From contig JAJDUT010000103.1 in NCBI GenBank assembly GCA_022826515.1, positions 1 through 56,418 on the forward strand: a stretch of 56,418 bases of DNA. The letters are read 5' to 3'. Positions 25,626 to 34,403 of this stretch are shown here, piece by piece. Source of the DNA: Candidatus Latescibacterota bacterium (GTDB lineage: Bacteria; Latescibacterota; UBA2968; UBA8231). The notes under the pieces are model-generated. The model did no database searches and was not told the DNA's origin. It was given only the letters and a program-made list of their open reading frames with translations. Position 1 is the first letter of the stretch. Every line of letters starts with the position of its first letter. A program made the position numbers and the translations under genes.

Positions 25626-25784
25626 CTAATACACAGTTATAGCACAGCAGCAGCAGCAGCAGCAACAGCAACTAGATGCAGCAGTTTCTTCCGAAGAATC
25701 CTCATCCTTCTTAGGAGTAGAACCGCCCTCTGCTGCTGGCGACATGTAGCCACTAAAAGGCTTAGAGACGATCTTAAGCTTCAT
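25626..25784 (-). CDS. TOMM precursor peptide, poly-Cys core (nine Cys)
   Basis: 52 residues: leader MKLKIVSKPFSGYMSPAAE, spacer GGSTPKKDEDSSEETAASS, nine consecutive Cys at 39-47 and the tail AITVY. A longer in-frame start exists at 25814, but the ATG at 25784 is right: it has CCAAGGAGGAAAGCACT just upstream and matches the starts of both sister peptides. It is the promoter-proximal gene of the cluster. Poly-Cys of this length with no glycine spacers suggests a run of contiguous thiazoles if fully modified, or a metal-binding peptide if not. Confidence 0.88.
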   Translation of the reverse strand: MKLKIVSKPFSGYMSPAAEGGSTPKKDEDSSEETAASSCCCCCCCCCAITVY

Positions 25785-25997
25785 AGTGCTTTCCTCCTTG
25801 GCTCGATTAGCCATTCGCTTGGTAGCCGGTTGAGATGCGACACAGCAGAAACGGAAACAACAGCCGACCTCCTGTTTGCTTCCATTTTTAAATACTGCCG
25901 ATAGGGTGAAACACGGCTGAGGCTTCAGCGGGAATAAAAGCTAAAAGCGTGCCAAGAAGTGTGCCAGACAAAACTGATCCGCTGTTTATATGAGTTA

Positions 25998-26026
25998 AGT
26001 ATCTATAAATACATAAATTTAGACAA
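25998..26026 (-). promoter_or_regulatory. Possible sigma-70 promoter for the TOMM cluster
   Basis: On the minus strand TTGTCT (26026-26021) and GATACT (26003-25998) are separated by 17 bases; each matches four of six consensus bases. It would leave a leader of roughly 200 bases before the first precursor. Weak evidence in an AT-rich area. Confidence 0.3.
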
Positions 26027-26162
26027 TATAGATTATTTTTATTCTCAGTCTCCGCTCCAGCCGACCGAGACGCTTAGATGTATCGTCTGTGCAACACAAC
26101 CGTTGTCTAAGAGATACATAAAAAGCAGCTACGGCTCCGCAGCTACCCGCACTCATATTCGA

Positions 26163-26191
26163 TTGACAACTGCATATATGTTCACTATATT
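26163..26191 (+). promoter_or_regulatory. Sigma-70 promoter, probably for parE-parC
   Basis: TTGACA (26163-26168), a 17-base spacer and TATATT (26186-26191): a perfect -35 and a five-of-six -10 at ideal spacing. It points toward parE, whose start is about 165 bases downstream. Confidence 0.6.
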
Positions 26192-26357
26192 AAGCAAGCG
26201 GAGAATTTCTTACAATAGCAGCCGCACCAAGGAGAGCGTCTCCCCTTCCTGCTCCCCTCCGATGCCTCTGCTCTCTCCTGCATTTTAAGTCTCCCATTGT
26301 CCGCCGGTCGCGCGTCCCTCCCCTAGGAATCGCGGCTCGTTCTACTATAAACCTCTT

Positions 26358-28190
26358 ATGGAAGCAATGGCTAAGACTCTGACCAACGGCCGCGCCAACG
26401 GCAAGGCCACGTACGACGAAAGCAAGATCAAAACCCTCTCTTCACTTGAGCACATCCGCCTGCGGACCGGCATGTACATCGGTCGGCTCGGCTCGGGTGC
26501 CGATCCCGACGACGGCATCTACGTATTGCTCAAAGAGGTCATCGACAATGCCGTCGATGAGTTCATCATGGGCAGTGGCAAGCAGATTGACGTCGAGATC
26601 GACCAAGGGCGAGTCCAAGTCCGCGACTACGGCCGCGGCATTCCCCTCGGCAAAGTAGTAGAGTGCGTCTCGATCATCAATACCGGTGCCAAATACAACG
26701 ACGACGTCTTCCAGTTCAGCGTGGGCCTCAACGGCGTCGGCACCAAGGCCGTCAACGCACTCTCGGCTCACTTCGCTGTCCGCTCCTACCGAGACGGCCG
26801 ATGCGCCGAAGTGCTCTTTGAGCGCGGCGAACTCAAAAAGCAAAAGAAGAGCCGAGCGCCCAACGAGCCCGACGGCACGTACGTCGAGTTTTTGCCCGAT
26901 CAAGACATCTTTGGCGAATACGCCTTCAACCACGAGTTCGTCGAGCGCCGGCTGTGGAACTACGCCTGCCTCAACCGAGGTCTGCGCCTGTACTGCAACC
27001 GCCAAAAATTCGAGTCCAAAAAGGGACTACTCGACCTCCTCAACAGCGAGGCTGGCGACTCGGTTCTCTACCCGCCCGCTTACCACAAGGGCCAGTACCT
27101 CGAATTTGCCTTCACCCATATCGACAGCTACGGCGAGTCCTACCGCTCCTTTGTCAACGGCCAGTACACGGCCGACGGCGGCACGCACCAGAGCGCGTTC
27201 CGCGAGGGCGTGCTCAAAGGCGTCAACGAGTTTTACAAGAAATCCTTCAATGGCGTCGATGTGCGCGACGGGGCTTTTGGCGTCGTCGCCGTCAAGGTCA
27301 AGGAGCCGGTTTTTGAGTCGCAGACCAAAAACAAGCTGGGCAATACCGACATCCGCGGCTGGATCGTCAACGAAACCCGCGAAGCCATCGTCGATTTCCT
27401 CCACAAAAATCGGGAGACCGCGCAAAAGCTCGAAGCGCGCATCGTCCACAACGAGAAACTACGCAAGGAGCTAAACGCGGTTAAAAAAGAAGCCAAGGAG
27501 GCCGCTCGCCGCATCGAGATCAAAATTCCCCAACTCAAGGACTGCAAGTACCACAAAGGCGACAAGAAGCGCGGCGAAGAATCGACGATCTTCCTCGCCG
27601 AAGGGCAGTCAGCCGCTGGCTCGATCGTCTCTTCGCGCGATCCCGAGACCCAGGCCATCTTCACCCTCAGAGGCATGCCGCAAAACCTCTTCGGCAAAAC
27701 CCGCGCCTCCATCTACAAAAACGAAGAACTCTACAATATGATGATGGCCCTCGGGATCGAAGAAGACATCAGCAACCTGCGCTACAACCAAGTCGTCATG
27801 GCTACCGACGCGGATGTTGACGGCTTCCACATCCGCAATATCCTGATGACCTTCTTCCTCACCTATTTCGAAGAGCTAGTCACCTCGGGCCACGTCTATA
27901 TCCTCGAAACCCCGCTCTTCCGGGTCCGCAACAAACAAGAGACCCACTACTGCTACGATGAGCGCGATCGCCAACGCGCCGAAAAAAAGCTCAAAGGCAG
28001 CGCGGAAATCACCCGCTTCAAGGGCCTTGGCGAGATTTCTCCCAAGGAGTTTGGCCAGTTTATCAACGGCGACATGCGGTTGGTCAAAGTCGGCGTCCGC
28101 TCGCTCGACACCGTCCCCGAGACCCTCTCCTTCTATATGGGGAAGAACACCCCCAGCCGCCGCGACTACATTATGGAGCATCTAGTCTAA
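26358..28190 (+). CDS. parE: DNA topoisomerase IV/gyrase subunit B (ParE type)
   Basis: 610 residues, short as in ParE of the Bacteroidetes group. GHKL ATPase motifs: KEVIDNAVDEF, DYGRGIP, GLNGVGTKAVNALS. The transducer domain follows. The TOPRIM part has FLAEGQSAAGS (catalytic Glu) and MATDADVDGFHI (metal-binding Asp cluster), with a C-terminal GEISPKEFGQFI segment. The opening TLSSLEHIRLRTGMYIGRLG is typical. It supplies ATP-driven strand passage with ParC for chromosome decatenation. Its stop overlaps the parC start (TAATG). If no other gyrase exists in the genome, this pair could serve both functions. Confidence 0.88.
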   Translation: MEAMAKTLTNGRANGKATYDESKIKTLSSLEHIRLRTGMYIGRLGSGADPDDGIYVLLKEVIDNAVDEFIMGSGKQIDVEIDQGRVQVRDYGRGIPLGKVVECVSIINTGAKYNDDVFQFSVGLNGVGTKAVNALSAHFAVRSYRDGRCAEVLFERGELKKQKKSRAPNEPDGTYVEFLPDQDIFGEYAFNHEFVERRLWNYACLNRGLRLYCNRQKFESKKGLLDLLNSEAGDSVLYPPAYHKGQYLEFAFTHIDSYGESYRSFVNGQYTADGGTHQSAFREGVLKGVNEFYKKSFNGVDVRDGAFGVVAVKVKEPVFESQTKNKLGNTDIRGWIVNETREAIVDFLHKNRETAQKLEARIVHNEKLRKELNAVKKEAKEAARRIEIKIPQLKDCKYHKGDKKRGEESTIFLAEGQSAAGSIVSSRDPETQAIFTLRGMPQNLFGKTRASIYKNEELYNMMMALGIEEDISNLRYNQVVMATDADVDGFHIRNILMTFFLTYFEELVTSGHVYILETPLFRVRNKQETHYCYDERDRQRAEKKLKGSAEITRFKGLGEISPKEFGQFINGDMRLVKVGVRSLDTVPETLSFYMGKNTPSRRDYIMEHLV

Positions 28191-30079
28191 TGGCCTATAT
28201 CGACAGTCTCTACAACAACTACTTCCTCGAATACGCCTCCTACTCCATCAGGGACCGTGCAATTCCGCACATCGACGACGGGCTCAAACCCGTCCAGCGC
28301 CGCATCCTGCACGCACTGCACAAGATCGACGATGGCAAATTCCACAAGGTCGCCAATGTAGTAGGACAGACCATGCAGTACCACCCGCACGGCGACCAGT
28401 CGATCTACGGCGCGCTCGTGTTGTTGGCCAACAAGGACCTCTTCATCGAAAAACAGGGCAACTTCGGCAACATCTACACCGGCGACGAAGCTGCCGCCGC
28501 CCGCTATATCGAGTGCCGGCTCACGCCACTGGCCAAACAGGTGCTCTTCAACAAGGCACTGACCGACTACATCGACTCCTACGACGGTCGCAATCAGGAA
28601 CCAGTGGTTTTTCCCGCCAAAATCCCGGTGCTATTGGCCCAAGGTTCCGAAGGCATCGCCGTCACCCTAGCGACCAAAATATTGCCGCACAATCTCATTG
28701 AACTGTTAGAAGCCCAAATCGCCTATTTGCAAGACCGTCCCTTCCAGCTTCACCCCGATTTCCCCACCGGCGGCCTAGCTGACTTCTCCGCCTACAACGA
28801 CGGCAACGGCAAAGTCTTAGTCCGCGCCCGGCTCGACACGGCCGACCCCAAGCGCATCGTCATCCGCGAACTGCCCTTCGGCACCACCACCGAACAACTC
28901 ATCGCCTCCATCGAAGACGCCGCGCGCAAAAACAAAATCAAGGTCGGCACCATCTCCGACTACACGGCCGAAAACGTCGAGATCGAAATCAAGCTGCCGC
29001 GCGGGACCTATACCGAGGAAATCGTGGATGCGCTCTACGCCTTCACCGATTGCGAGTTGTCGATTTCAGCCAACTTGATGCTGATCAACGAGCACAATCG
29101 CCCGCAAGTCATGAGCGCCACTGAAGTCCTGCAACACAACGTCGATCGCCTCGTCGATATCCTCAAGGCCGAGCTCCAGCTCGAAGCCGAGCAACTCAAC
29201 GACAGGCTCCACGCCAAGACCCTAGAACAGATTTTTATCGAAAACCGCATCTATAAGGCCATTGAGGAGCAGACCACCACGGACGATGTGGCCTTGGCCG
29301 TGCGCACCGGGCTTTGGCCTTTTGCCCCGCAGCTCAAACGCGATATTACCGACGACGACATCGAGACCCTGCTCAAGATCCCGATTCGCCGCATCTCGCG
29401 CTACGACATCAATCGCGCCCAAGCAGAGATGAAGGAAATCCGCGCCCGACTGCGCCAGATCAAGAAGCATTTGGACGGCATTATTCCCTATACCATCGCC
29501 TTTATTCAGGATCTCATCGACAAATACCGCAGCCAGTTCCCGCGTCGCACCGAAATCGTGGAGATCGAAAGAGTGGATGCGCGCTCGGCGGCCAACCGCA
29601 ATCTCAAGCTCCGCTACGACAAAAAGACCGGCTATCTCGGCCACCAAGTCAGCGGCACCGCCGTCTGCGACGTATCGCTCTACGACGCTATGCTCGCCAT
29701 CCGCAAAGACGGCTCCTACTCAGTCGTCCACGCGCCCGACAAGCTCTTCGTCGGCAAGGGCTTGCTCCACTGCGGCTTGGTAGATAAAGAGCTGGTTTTC
29801 ACTGTCGTCTATAAGGACAAGGCCGGTGCCTCCTACATCAAGCGCTGCACCATCGACAAGTTCATCTTAGGCCGCAGCTACGACCTCGTGCCCGCCGAGT
29901 GCAAGGTGCTCAAGCTGACCACCGACTCCGACAAACAGATCGCCCTCAACTACAAGCCCAAGCCGCGCCTCCGCAAGCTCAACGAGGTCTTCCCCATCAG
30001 CGAATATCCCGTGCGCGGGCTACGTGCCGGCGGCATCCGCCTGAGTACCAAAGAGCTGGAAGGCTGCAAGCTCCTGTGA
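28190..30079 (+). CDS. parC: DNA topoisomerase IV/gyrase subunit A (ParC type)
   Basis: 629 residues, much shorter than GyrA. The N-terminus SYSIRDRAIPHIDDGLKPVQRRILHAL is the winged-helix core entry, and AAARYIECRLTPLA carries the catalytic Tyr that forms the DNA-phosphotyrosine bond. A coiled tower region (about 330-460) and a reduced C-terminal domain (about 470-629) follow, with no GyrA-box. This favours topoisomerase IV rather than a wrapping gyrase. It is coupled to parE by a one-base overlap. Confidence 0.87.
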   Translation: MAYIDSLYNNYFLEYASYSIRDRAIPHIDDGLKPVQRRILHALHKIDDGKFHKVANVVGQTMQYHPHGDQSIYGALVLLANKDLFIEKQGNFGNIYTGDEAAAARYIECRLTPLAKQVLFNKALTDYIDSYDGRNQEPVVFPAKIPVLLAQGSEGIAVTLATKILPHNLIELLEAQIAYLQDRPFQLHPDFPTGGLADFSAYNDGNGKVLVRARLDTADPKRIVIRELPFGTTTEQLIASIEDAARKNKIKVGTISDYTAENVEIEIKLPRGTYTEEIVDALYAFTDCELSISANLMLINEHNRPQVMSATEVLQHNVDRLVDILKAELQLEAEQLNDRLHAKTLEQIFIENRIYKAIEEQTTTDDVALAVRTGLWPFAPQLKRDITDDDIETLLKIPIRRISRYDINRAQAEMKEIRARLRQIKKHLDGIIPYTIAFIQDLIDKYRSQFPRRTEIVEIERVDARSAANRNLKLRYDKKTGYLGHQVSGTAVCDVSLYDAMLAIRKDGSYSVVHAPDKLFVGKGLLHCGLVDKELVFTVVYKDKAGASYIKRCTIDKFILGRSYDLVPAECKVLKLTTDSDKQIALNYKPKPRLRKLNEVFPISEYPVRGLRAGGIRLSTKELEGCKLL

Positions 30080-30083
30080 GTGG

Positions 30084-30728
30084 CTATCCAAGTCCGGCCA
30101 GCCACTCGCGCATCGCTCCTGGATCCTCTTTGAACATCAGCGAGCCAGGGACAATATAATCAGCACCAGCTCGCGCAATCTGCGGCACAGTGTGGCGGCG
30201 AATCCCCCCATCGGCCTCCACCACGGTCGCCAAGCCGCGCCGGTCAATCTCGTCCCTAGCCCGGCGGATCCTAGCGGGTGCCTGCGGGTCCATATCGGCA
30301 CCCTTGATCCCGGCGGCCGTGTTCATCAACGTCAACACATCCAATAACCCCCAATAGGGATCGAGTAAATCGAGATCCTCTTCCAGCAAGAGCGAGACCC
30401 CGGCCTGAAGTCCCCTTGCCTTAATCGCCTCCAGCACGGCACCCGGGTCAGCGGTCGAGTCAAAGCAGATGATAATGGCGTCGGCACCCGCCTCGGCAAA
30501 GGGGTCGATCCACGCAGCCGGGTCAGTGGTCATCAGGTGCATTTCAAAGGGCCGATCCGTATGCGGGCGCAGTGCCGCCACCAGATCTGGGAAAAACAGC
30601 ATCGTCGGCGCATAATGGCCATCGGCTACGTCGAGGTGGAAGCGCTCCGAATAGGGTTCGACGCGCTGGATATCAGCCGCGAGATTGGCCAAGTCAGCCG
30701 ACCACAGGGAAGTTGCGCACTTGAGCAT
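30084..30728 (-). CDS. Ribulose-phosphate 3-epimerase family protein
   Basis: 214 residues from the ATG at 30728, the usual length of Rpe; a longer frame to 30821 exists but adds a non-homologous tail. TIM-barrel landmarks: SLWSADLANLAADI, FHLDVADGHYAP (first metal His and Asp), PFEMHLMTTDP (metal His), GVLTLMNTAAGIKG in altered form, and VVEADGGIRRHTV (catalytic Asp) with GADYIVPGS. It would interconvert ribulose-5-phosphate and xylulose-5-phosphate or act on a related sugar phosphate such as allulose-6-phosphate. It converges with parC, 4 bases between the stops. Confidence 0.8.
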   Translation of the reverse strand: MLKCATSLWSADLANLAADIQRVEPYSERFHLDVADGHYAPTMLFFPDLVAALRPHTDRPFEMHLMTTDPAAWIDPFAEAGADAIIICFDSTADPGAVLEAIKARGLQAGVSLLLEEDLDLLDPYWGLLDVLTLMNTAAGIKGADMDPQAPARIRRARDEIDRRGLATVVEADGGIRRHTVPQIARAGADYIVPGSLMFKEDPGAMREWLAGLG

Positions 30729-30866
30729 CGTGGACCTCTGCAAATAAGCGGATGGGATGGAAGTGCCCAATATAGAGAGACCATCATTTAGATACCAATT
30801 TGCCTTTGTGCCAGAGGGCACTGTTATTTTTAGCCGTCACTTACACCACACCAAGGAAAACGCCCC

Positions 30867-32690
30867 ATGACCACTACCCCGACAGCCATGGACTGGGACC
30901 TGACGAGCTATTTCGCTGAATTCGACGGCCCGGCCATGCGGCAATTCAAAGATGAACTGCAAAGGGACATTGCAACGGCACGTGAGCAAGCCGCCGTCCT
31001 AGCACCGCTGGCCGAGGACAATGCCGATGCTTGGGAGGCCATATTCCTCCTGACTGAGGGTCTGACCGACCGCCTCTCCCATCTGGGTTCCTACCTCGGC
31101 TGCCTCACCGCGGCGGACGCCCGCAATGAAGACTACGCCCGCGAGGAGGCCGCCTTTTCCCTGCTAGCGGCCGAGAGCGAAAAGCTCGACGTCGAACTCC
31201 TGCGCGCGCTCAAGGATGCCTCCGACGAAATGTTTGCCACATTCGCCCAGCGGCCCGCCTTGGCCGACTGCGGCCACTTCCTCCGCCGCCAGCGCGAAGA
31301 CGCGCAGCGCACCATGAGTCCAGAAAAGGAGATGCTCTCGGCCGACCTCGGCGTTGATGGTCTCCACGCCTGGGGCCGCCTCTACGACTCAATTTCCGGC
31401 AAGCTCGAATTCGACATGGCGTTTCCCGACGGCCGCACCGAGCGCCGCCCCATGTCGCAGCGCCGCGCCCTGATGGAAGACCCCGACCGCCGAGTTCGCC
31501 AAGCCGCCTTCGATGGCGGCAACCAAGCCTGGGAAAACGTGGAAGACGTCGCCACCGCCGCGCTCAACGCCATCTCGGGAACGCGGCTGACCCTCAACCA
31601 ACATCGCGGCGTGGACCACTTTCTCGATGTCGCCCTCTTCCAAGCCTCCACTTCGTCCCAAACCCTCGACGCGATGTTTGCAGCGATCACCGCCCAAATC
31701 GAACTGCCTCGACGCATCCTTGCCCTCAAATCGCAGCTCATAGGCACCGAGGGCGTCGCTTGGTACGATCTGGGCGCGCCGCTACCACTGCCCGATCAAG
31801 GCCAGCTTTCTTGGAATGAAGCAAAGGACCTCGTCGTCCGCTCCTTTGCGGCAGCCTACCCACGCCTAGGCGAGTTCCTCAACCAAGTATGCGAACGCCA
31901 ATGGATCGAGCACGCGCCCCGCCCCGGCAAGCGGCCCGGCGCCTTCTGCACCGGCTCGCTGTTGACCCGCGAGTCCCGCGTCTATATGACCTACAACGAC
32001 ACTCTCGGCGATGTGCTCACGCTCGCCCACGAGATCGGCCACGCCTTCCACAGCTACATCATGCGCGACGTGCGCACCTACGCCCACTTCTACCCGATGA
32101 CCCTGGCCGAGTCGGCCTCTACCTTCGGCGAAATGATCCTCACCGAAGGCATTCTCGCCGACCCTTCCTTTAGCCCGGCCCAAAAGGCCAGCGCCCTCGA
32201 CCAAGAGATCGGTCACGGCGCGATCTTCCTGCTCGACATCCCCGTGCGCTACCAGTTCGAGAAAAAGCTCTACGAGGAGCGCGCCGACGGCGAACTCACG
32301 GTCAGTCGCCTCAAAGAGCTGATGGTCGAAACCCAGCGCGAAGTATTTGGCGACGCGCTCGCACAGGGGGGTGAAGACCCTTACTTCTGGGCCTCAAAAC
32401 TCCACTTCTATATCACCGGCGTAACCTTCTACAACTTCCCTTACACTTTCGGTTTTCTACTCAGTCGCGGCCTGTATTCAATGTTTAAACAAGAGGGTAG
32501 CGACTTTCTTCCCCGCTACGAGGAATTCCTCCGCCTCACTGGCAGCGACACGGCCGAGGGCGTGGCTCGCCGGGCCTTGGGCCGCGACCTCGAAGACACG
32601 CAGTTCTGGACCGAGGCCATCCAGACTTTGGAAGCTCCACTGGCCGAGTTAGAGAAATTGCTACCCGAGGTTCTACCTGAGCATTCGTAA
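30867..32690 (+). CDS. M3 family oligoendopeptidase (PepF-like)
   Basis: 607 residues, the size of oligoendopeptidase F. The zinc site LAHEIGHAFHS (HExxH, near residue 388-398) is followed by the third ligand region ETASTFGE-like (AESASTFGEMIL). The N-terminal helical domain includes LTDRLSHLGSYLGCLTAADARN. It is a cytoplasmic zinc peptidase that cleaves short peptides. A link to peptide maturation of the TOMM is possible but the gene is 5 kb away in a different operon, so a general peptide-turnover role is more likely. Confidence 0.9.
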   Translation: MTTTPTAMDWDLTSYFAEFDGPAMRQFKDELQRDIATAREQAAVLAPLAEDNADAWEAIFLLTEGLTDRLSHLGSYLGCLTAADARNEDYAREEAAFSLLAAESEKLDVELLRALKDASDEMFATFAQRPALADCGHFLRRQREDAQRTMSPEKEMLSADLGVDGLHAWGRLYDSISGKLEFDMAFPDGRTERRPMSQRRALMEDPDRRVRQAAFDGGNQAWENVEDVATAALNAISGTRLTLNQHRGVDHFLDVALFQASTSSQTLDAMFAAITAQIELPRRILALKSQLIGTEGVAWYDLGAPLPLPDQGQLSWNEAKDLVVRSFAAAYPRLGEFLNQVCERQWIEHAPRPGKRPGAFCTGSLLTRESRVYMTYNDTLGDVLTLAHEIGHAFHSYIMRDVRTYAHFYPMTLAESASTFGEMILTEGILADPSFSPAQKASALDQEIGHGAIFLLDIPVRYQFEKKLYEERADGELTVSRLKELMVETQREVFGDALAQGGEDPYFWASKLHFYITGVTFYNFPYTFGFLLSRGLYSMFKQEGSDFLPRYEEFLRLTGSDTAEGVARRALGRDLEDTQFWTEAIQTLEAPLAELEKLLPEVLPEHS

Positions 32691-32741
32691 GAAGCCGGCA
32701 GACTCTTCGCGCTCCAGTCACCCGCAACCGCAAGGATCCCT

Positions 32742-33500
32742 ATGTTGCGCTTACTCCTAGTCTTCTTCTTTTGCATCGGCCTAGCCCACGCGGCCGACAA
32801 TCCCGCAGCCCCCGGCTTCAACGCCGCCGATTCCGACCCCAAAGCTATCGCCCTAGCCGACGAAGTTATGGCTGCGATGGGCGGTCGCGCCAACTGGGAC
32901 GCCACGCGCTACATCACTTGGCGCTTTTTCGGGTTCCGCTTGCACGTGTGGGACAAGTGGACGGGGGACATTCGCTTCGAGCAAGACGATCTGACGGTGC
33001 TGATGAACATCCACAGCAAAGAGGGCCGCGCCTTCGCCGCTGGAGAGGAAATCAGCGACCCCGACACGCTCGCGGCCAAACTCGACCACGGCTACCGCGC
33101 TTGGATCAACGACTCGTACTGGCTGGTCATGCCCTACAAGCTCAAAGATACCGGCGTCACCTTGCGCTATCGGGGCCTAGAAGCCACTGAGGACGGCCGT
33201 CCAGCCGAAGTGCTGGAACTCACGTTCAAAGACATCGGCGTCACCCCGCAGAACAAATACGCGGTCTGGATCGACCAAGAATCGCGGCTAGTAACCCAAT
33301 GGGCGTTTTACCGCGAGGCCGCCGACGCCGAACCGCGTTTTACCGGCCCCTGGACCAACTGGCAACGCCACGGATCCATTTTGCTCTCCGACGGTCGCGG
33401 CGAGCGCCAGCACACCGACGTGGCGGTCTTAGACAAATTGGCGCGTAAGGTTTTCACCAGTCCGGACCCGCTGGATTGCTCTTGCCTTCTGAAAGAGTAA
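32742..33500 (+). CDS. Exported protein, LolA-like fold suspected (hypothetical)
   Basis: 252 residues with a Sec signal (LRLLLVFFFCIGLAHA, cleavage about residue 17). The mature part is beta-rich (ITWRFFGFRLHVWDKWTGDIRFE, LRYRGLEATEDGRPAEVLELTFKD, KYAVWIDQESRLVTQWAFYRE), which looks like the antiparallel sheet of lipoprotein carriers and of DUF6503-type proteins. I cannot prove the family. Two Cys close to the C-terminus (DCSCLLKE) are notable. It is 51 bases after the peptidase and is followed by a terminator. Confidence 0.65.
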   Translation: MLRLLLVFFFCIGLAHAADNPAAPGFNAADSDPKAIALADEVMAAMGGRANWDATRYITWRFFGFRLHVWDKWTGDIRFEQDDLTVLMNIHSKEGRAFAAGEEISDPDTLAAKLDHGYRAWINDSYWLVMPYKLKDTGVTLRYRGLEATEDGRPAEVLELTFKDIGVTPQNKYAVWIDQESRLVTQWAFYREAADAEPRFTGPWTNWQRHGSILLSDGRGERQHTDVAVLDKLARKVFTSPDPLDCSCLLKE

Positions 33501-33540
33501 GCCACTGCACCGCTAGTCCGCTACAGTCAACACGACAAAA

Positions 33541-33569
33541 AAAGCCGACCCAGCTATTGGGTCGGCTTT
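33541..33569. terminator. Bidirectional rho-independent terminator
   Basis: A perfect 12-bp stem, AAAGCCGACCCA (33541-33552) with TGGGTCGGCTTT (33558-33569), around a 5-base loop, flanked by an A-run on the left and a T-run on the right. It serves the convergent genes ending at 33500 and 33591. Confidence 0.92.
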
Positions 33570-33590
33570 TGCTTTCGGGGTGCGTTCAGT

Positions 33591-34403
33591 TCACGCCGCC
33601 TGCAACTCATTTTCGGGCGCGTTCTCCAGCCGCGACAGCCAGTAGGACACGTCGTAGCTCTCGTCGCCGGTCAAAAAGCGCCACAGCTTGATGCGATTGA
33701 CGACCTCCAAGCGCACCTCGTTGCCGTACCAGCGATGGTTGGCATTGAGCAGCGCGGGGATCTCCGCATCGTCGATATCGTCGGTGTTCCACAGCTTCTT
33801 TTGCCGCACCGTGGGATTGAGCCGCAGCTTGAACATGTAGCGCTTGCGGCCGGTTAGATTGGGCTGGGCGCAGTGCCAGATGCCGTGGTGAGCCACGGCC
33901 ACCGTGCCGGCCTTGCAGACCATCGGCATCTGCCCGAGGAAGTTTTGATAGCGGGCGACGTCCGACTCGCTGATGCGGCGATAGTGACTGCCGGGCAGGA
34001 ACATGGTGCCACCCATCTCCCTCGGCGTATCATGGGCAAAGTAAAAGAGCTGGATGTCAAAGTGCAGCCGGGTGTCGATAATCGCGTCGGCGTGCCAAAT
34101 CTGCCCGTGCTCGTGGTGGGCATCAACCGTATGCACGGCGTGGTGATCGTAGAGCGGGTCGGGGCCGACTAAGCTGTGAATGATCCCCTGAACCTGGGGC
34201 AGACGCACCACTTGACCGACCGCTGCATCGGTCCACAATTCGGCGAGCGGCGCACCAGCGCGGCCCCGTGGGACCCCGGCTTCCATCTCCGCGCACGCAG
34301 CGAGATTGAGCTCGTCGGGCACCAGCTCGTCGAAGCGCAAAAAGCCGTCGGCGACAAACTGCGCCATCTGCTTGGTAGTAAGGAGATATTGCTCATCGAC
34401 CAT
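33591..34403 (-). CDS. Phytanoyl-CoA dioxygenase family protein
   Basis: 270 residues. Fe(II)/2-oxoglutarate oxygenase with the facial triad visible as IWHADAII (His and Asp) and HHGIWHCAQPN (distal His), and the Arg that would bind 2-oxoglutarate in the following RKRYMFKL. The N-terminus FVADGFLRFDELVPDELN is the typical entry of the PhyH family. Substrate unknown; these enzymes are abundant in Latescibacteria- and Poribacteria-like genomes. It overlaps the small upstream gene by 11 bases, so the two are coupled. Confidence 0.88.
   Translation of the reverse strand: MVDEQYLLTTKQMAQFVADGFLRFDELVPDELNLAACAEMEAGVPRGRAGAPLAELWTDAAVGQVVRLPQVQGIIHSLVGPDPLYDHHAVHTVDAHHEHGQIWHADAIIDTRLHFDIQLFYFAHDTPREMGGTMFLPGSHYRRISESDVARYQNFLGQMPMVCKAGTVAVAHHGIWHCAQPNLTGRKRYMFKLRLNPTVRQKKLWNTDDIDDAEIPALLNANHRWYGNEVRLEVVNRIKLWRFLTGDESYDVSYWLSRLENAPENELQAA

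Larger units (their letters stand above)
14325..25784 (-). other. Streptolysin S-like TOMM biosynthetic directon
   Basis: Twelve minus-strand genes: three precursor peptides, then E1/ThiF-like protein, two SagB-type homologues, ABC-2 permease, YcaO, CPBP protease, ABC-TPR fusion, TonB-dependent receptor and TPR protein. From the ThiF-like gene onward all gaps are 34 bases or less, with one 13-base overlap, so one transcript is likely. The set matches the sagA-B-C-D-E-G-H logic of streptolysin S (precursor, dehydrogenase, cyclodehydratase pair, CPBP protease, ABC exporter). The TPR fusion, the duplicate dehydrogenase, the multiple precursors and the TonB-dependent receptor are additions. Lines sampled in the core are AT-rich (23 G/C of 60 at 20041), against 35 of 60 in the receptor gene at 16261. 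Confidence 0.85.
25785..26357. promoter_or_regulatory. Divergent intergenic region between TOMM cluster and parE
   Basis: A 573-base AT-rich gap with no convincing gene on either strand. It must hold the promoters of the precursor genes (minus) and of parE-parC (plus). Candidate sites for each are listed separately. A second AGGAGG on the minus strand near 25868 is followed only by a 17-codon frame beginning TTG, which I do not call. The part next to parE is pyrimidine-rich (26280-26340). Confidence 0.5.

Noticed and set aside
25608..25904. Plus-strand open frame over the first precursor gene
   Set aside because: It translates the CAG/AGC complement of the Cys run as poly-Ala; the minus-strand peptide has the ribosome site and conserved leader.
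25948..25972. Minus-strand CTGGCACACTTCTTGG resembling a sigma-54 promoter
   Set aside because: The -12 element reads TTGG rather than TTGC, and no sigma-54 activator gene is nearby; probably chance.
30867..32690. M3 peptidase as the TOMM leader peptidase
   Set aside because: It is in a separate operon 5 kb away and of the opposite strand; the CPBP protease inside the cluster is the better candidate.
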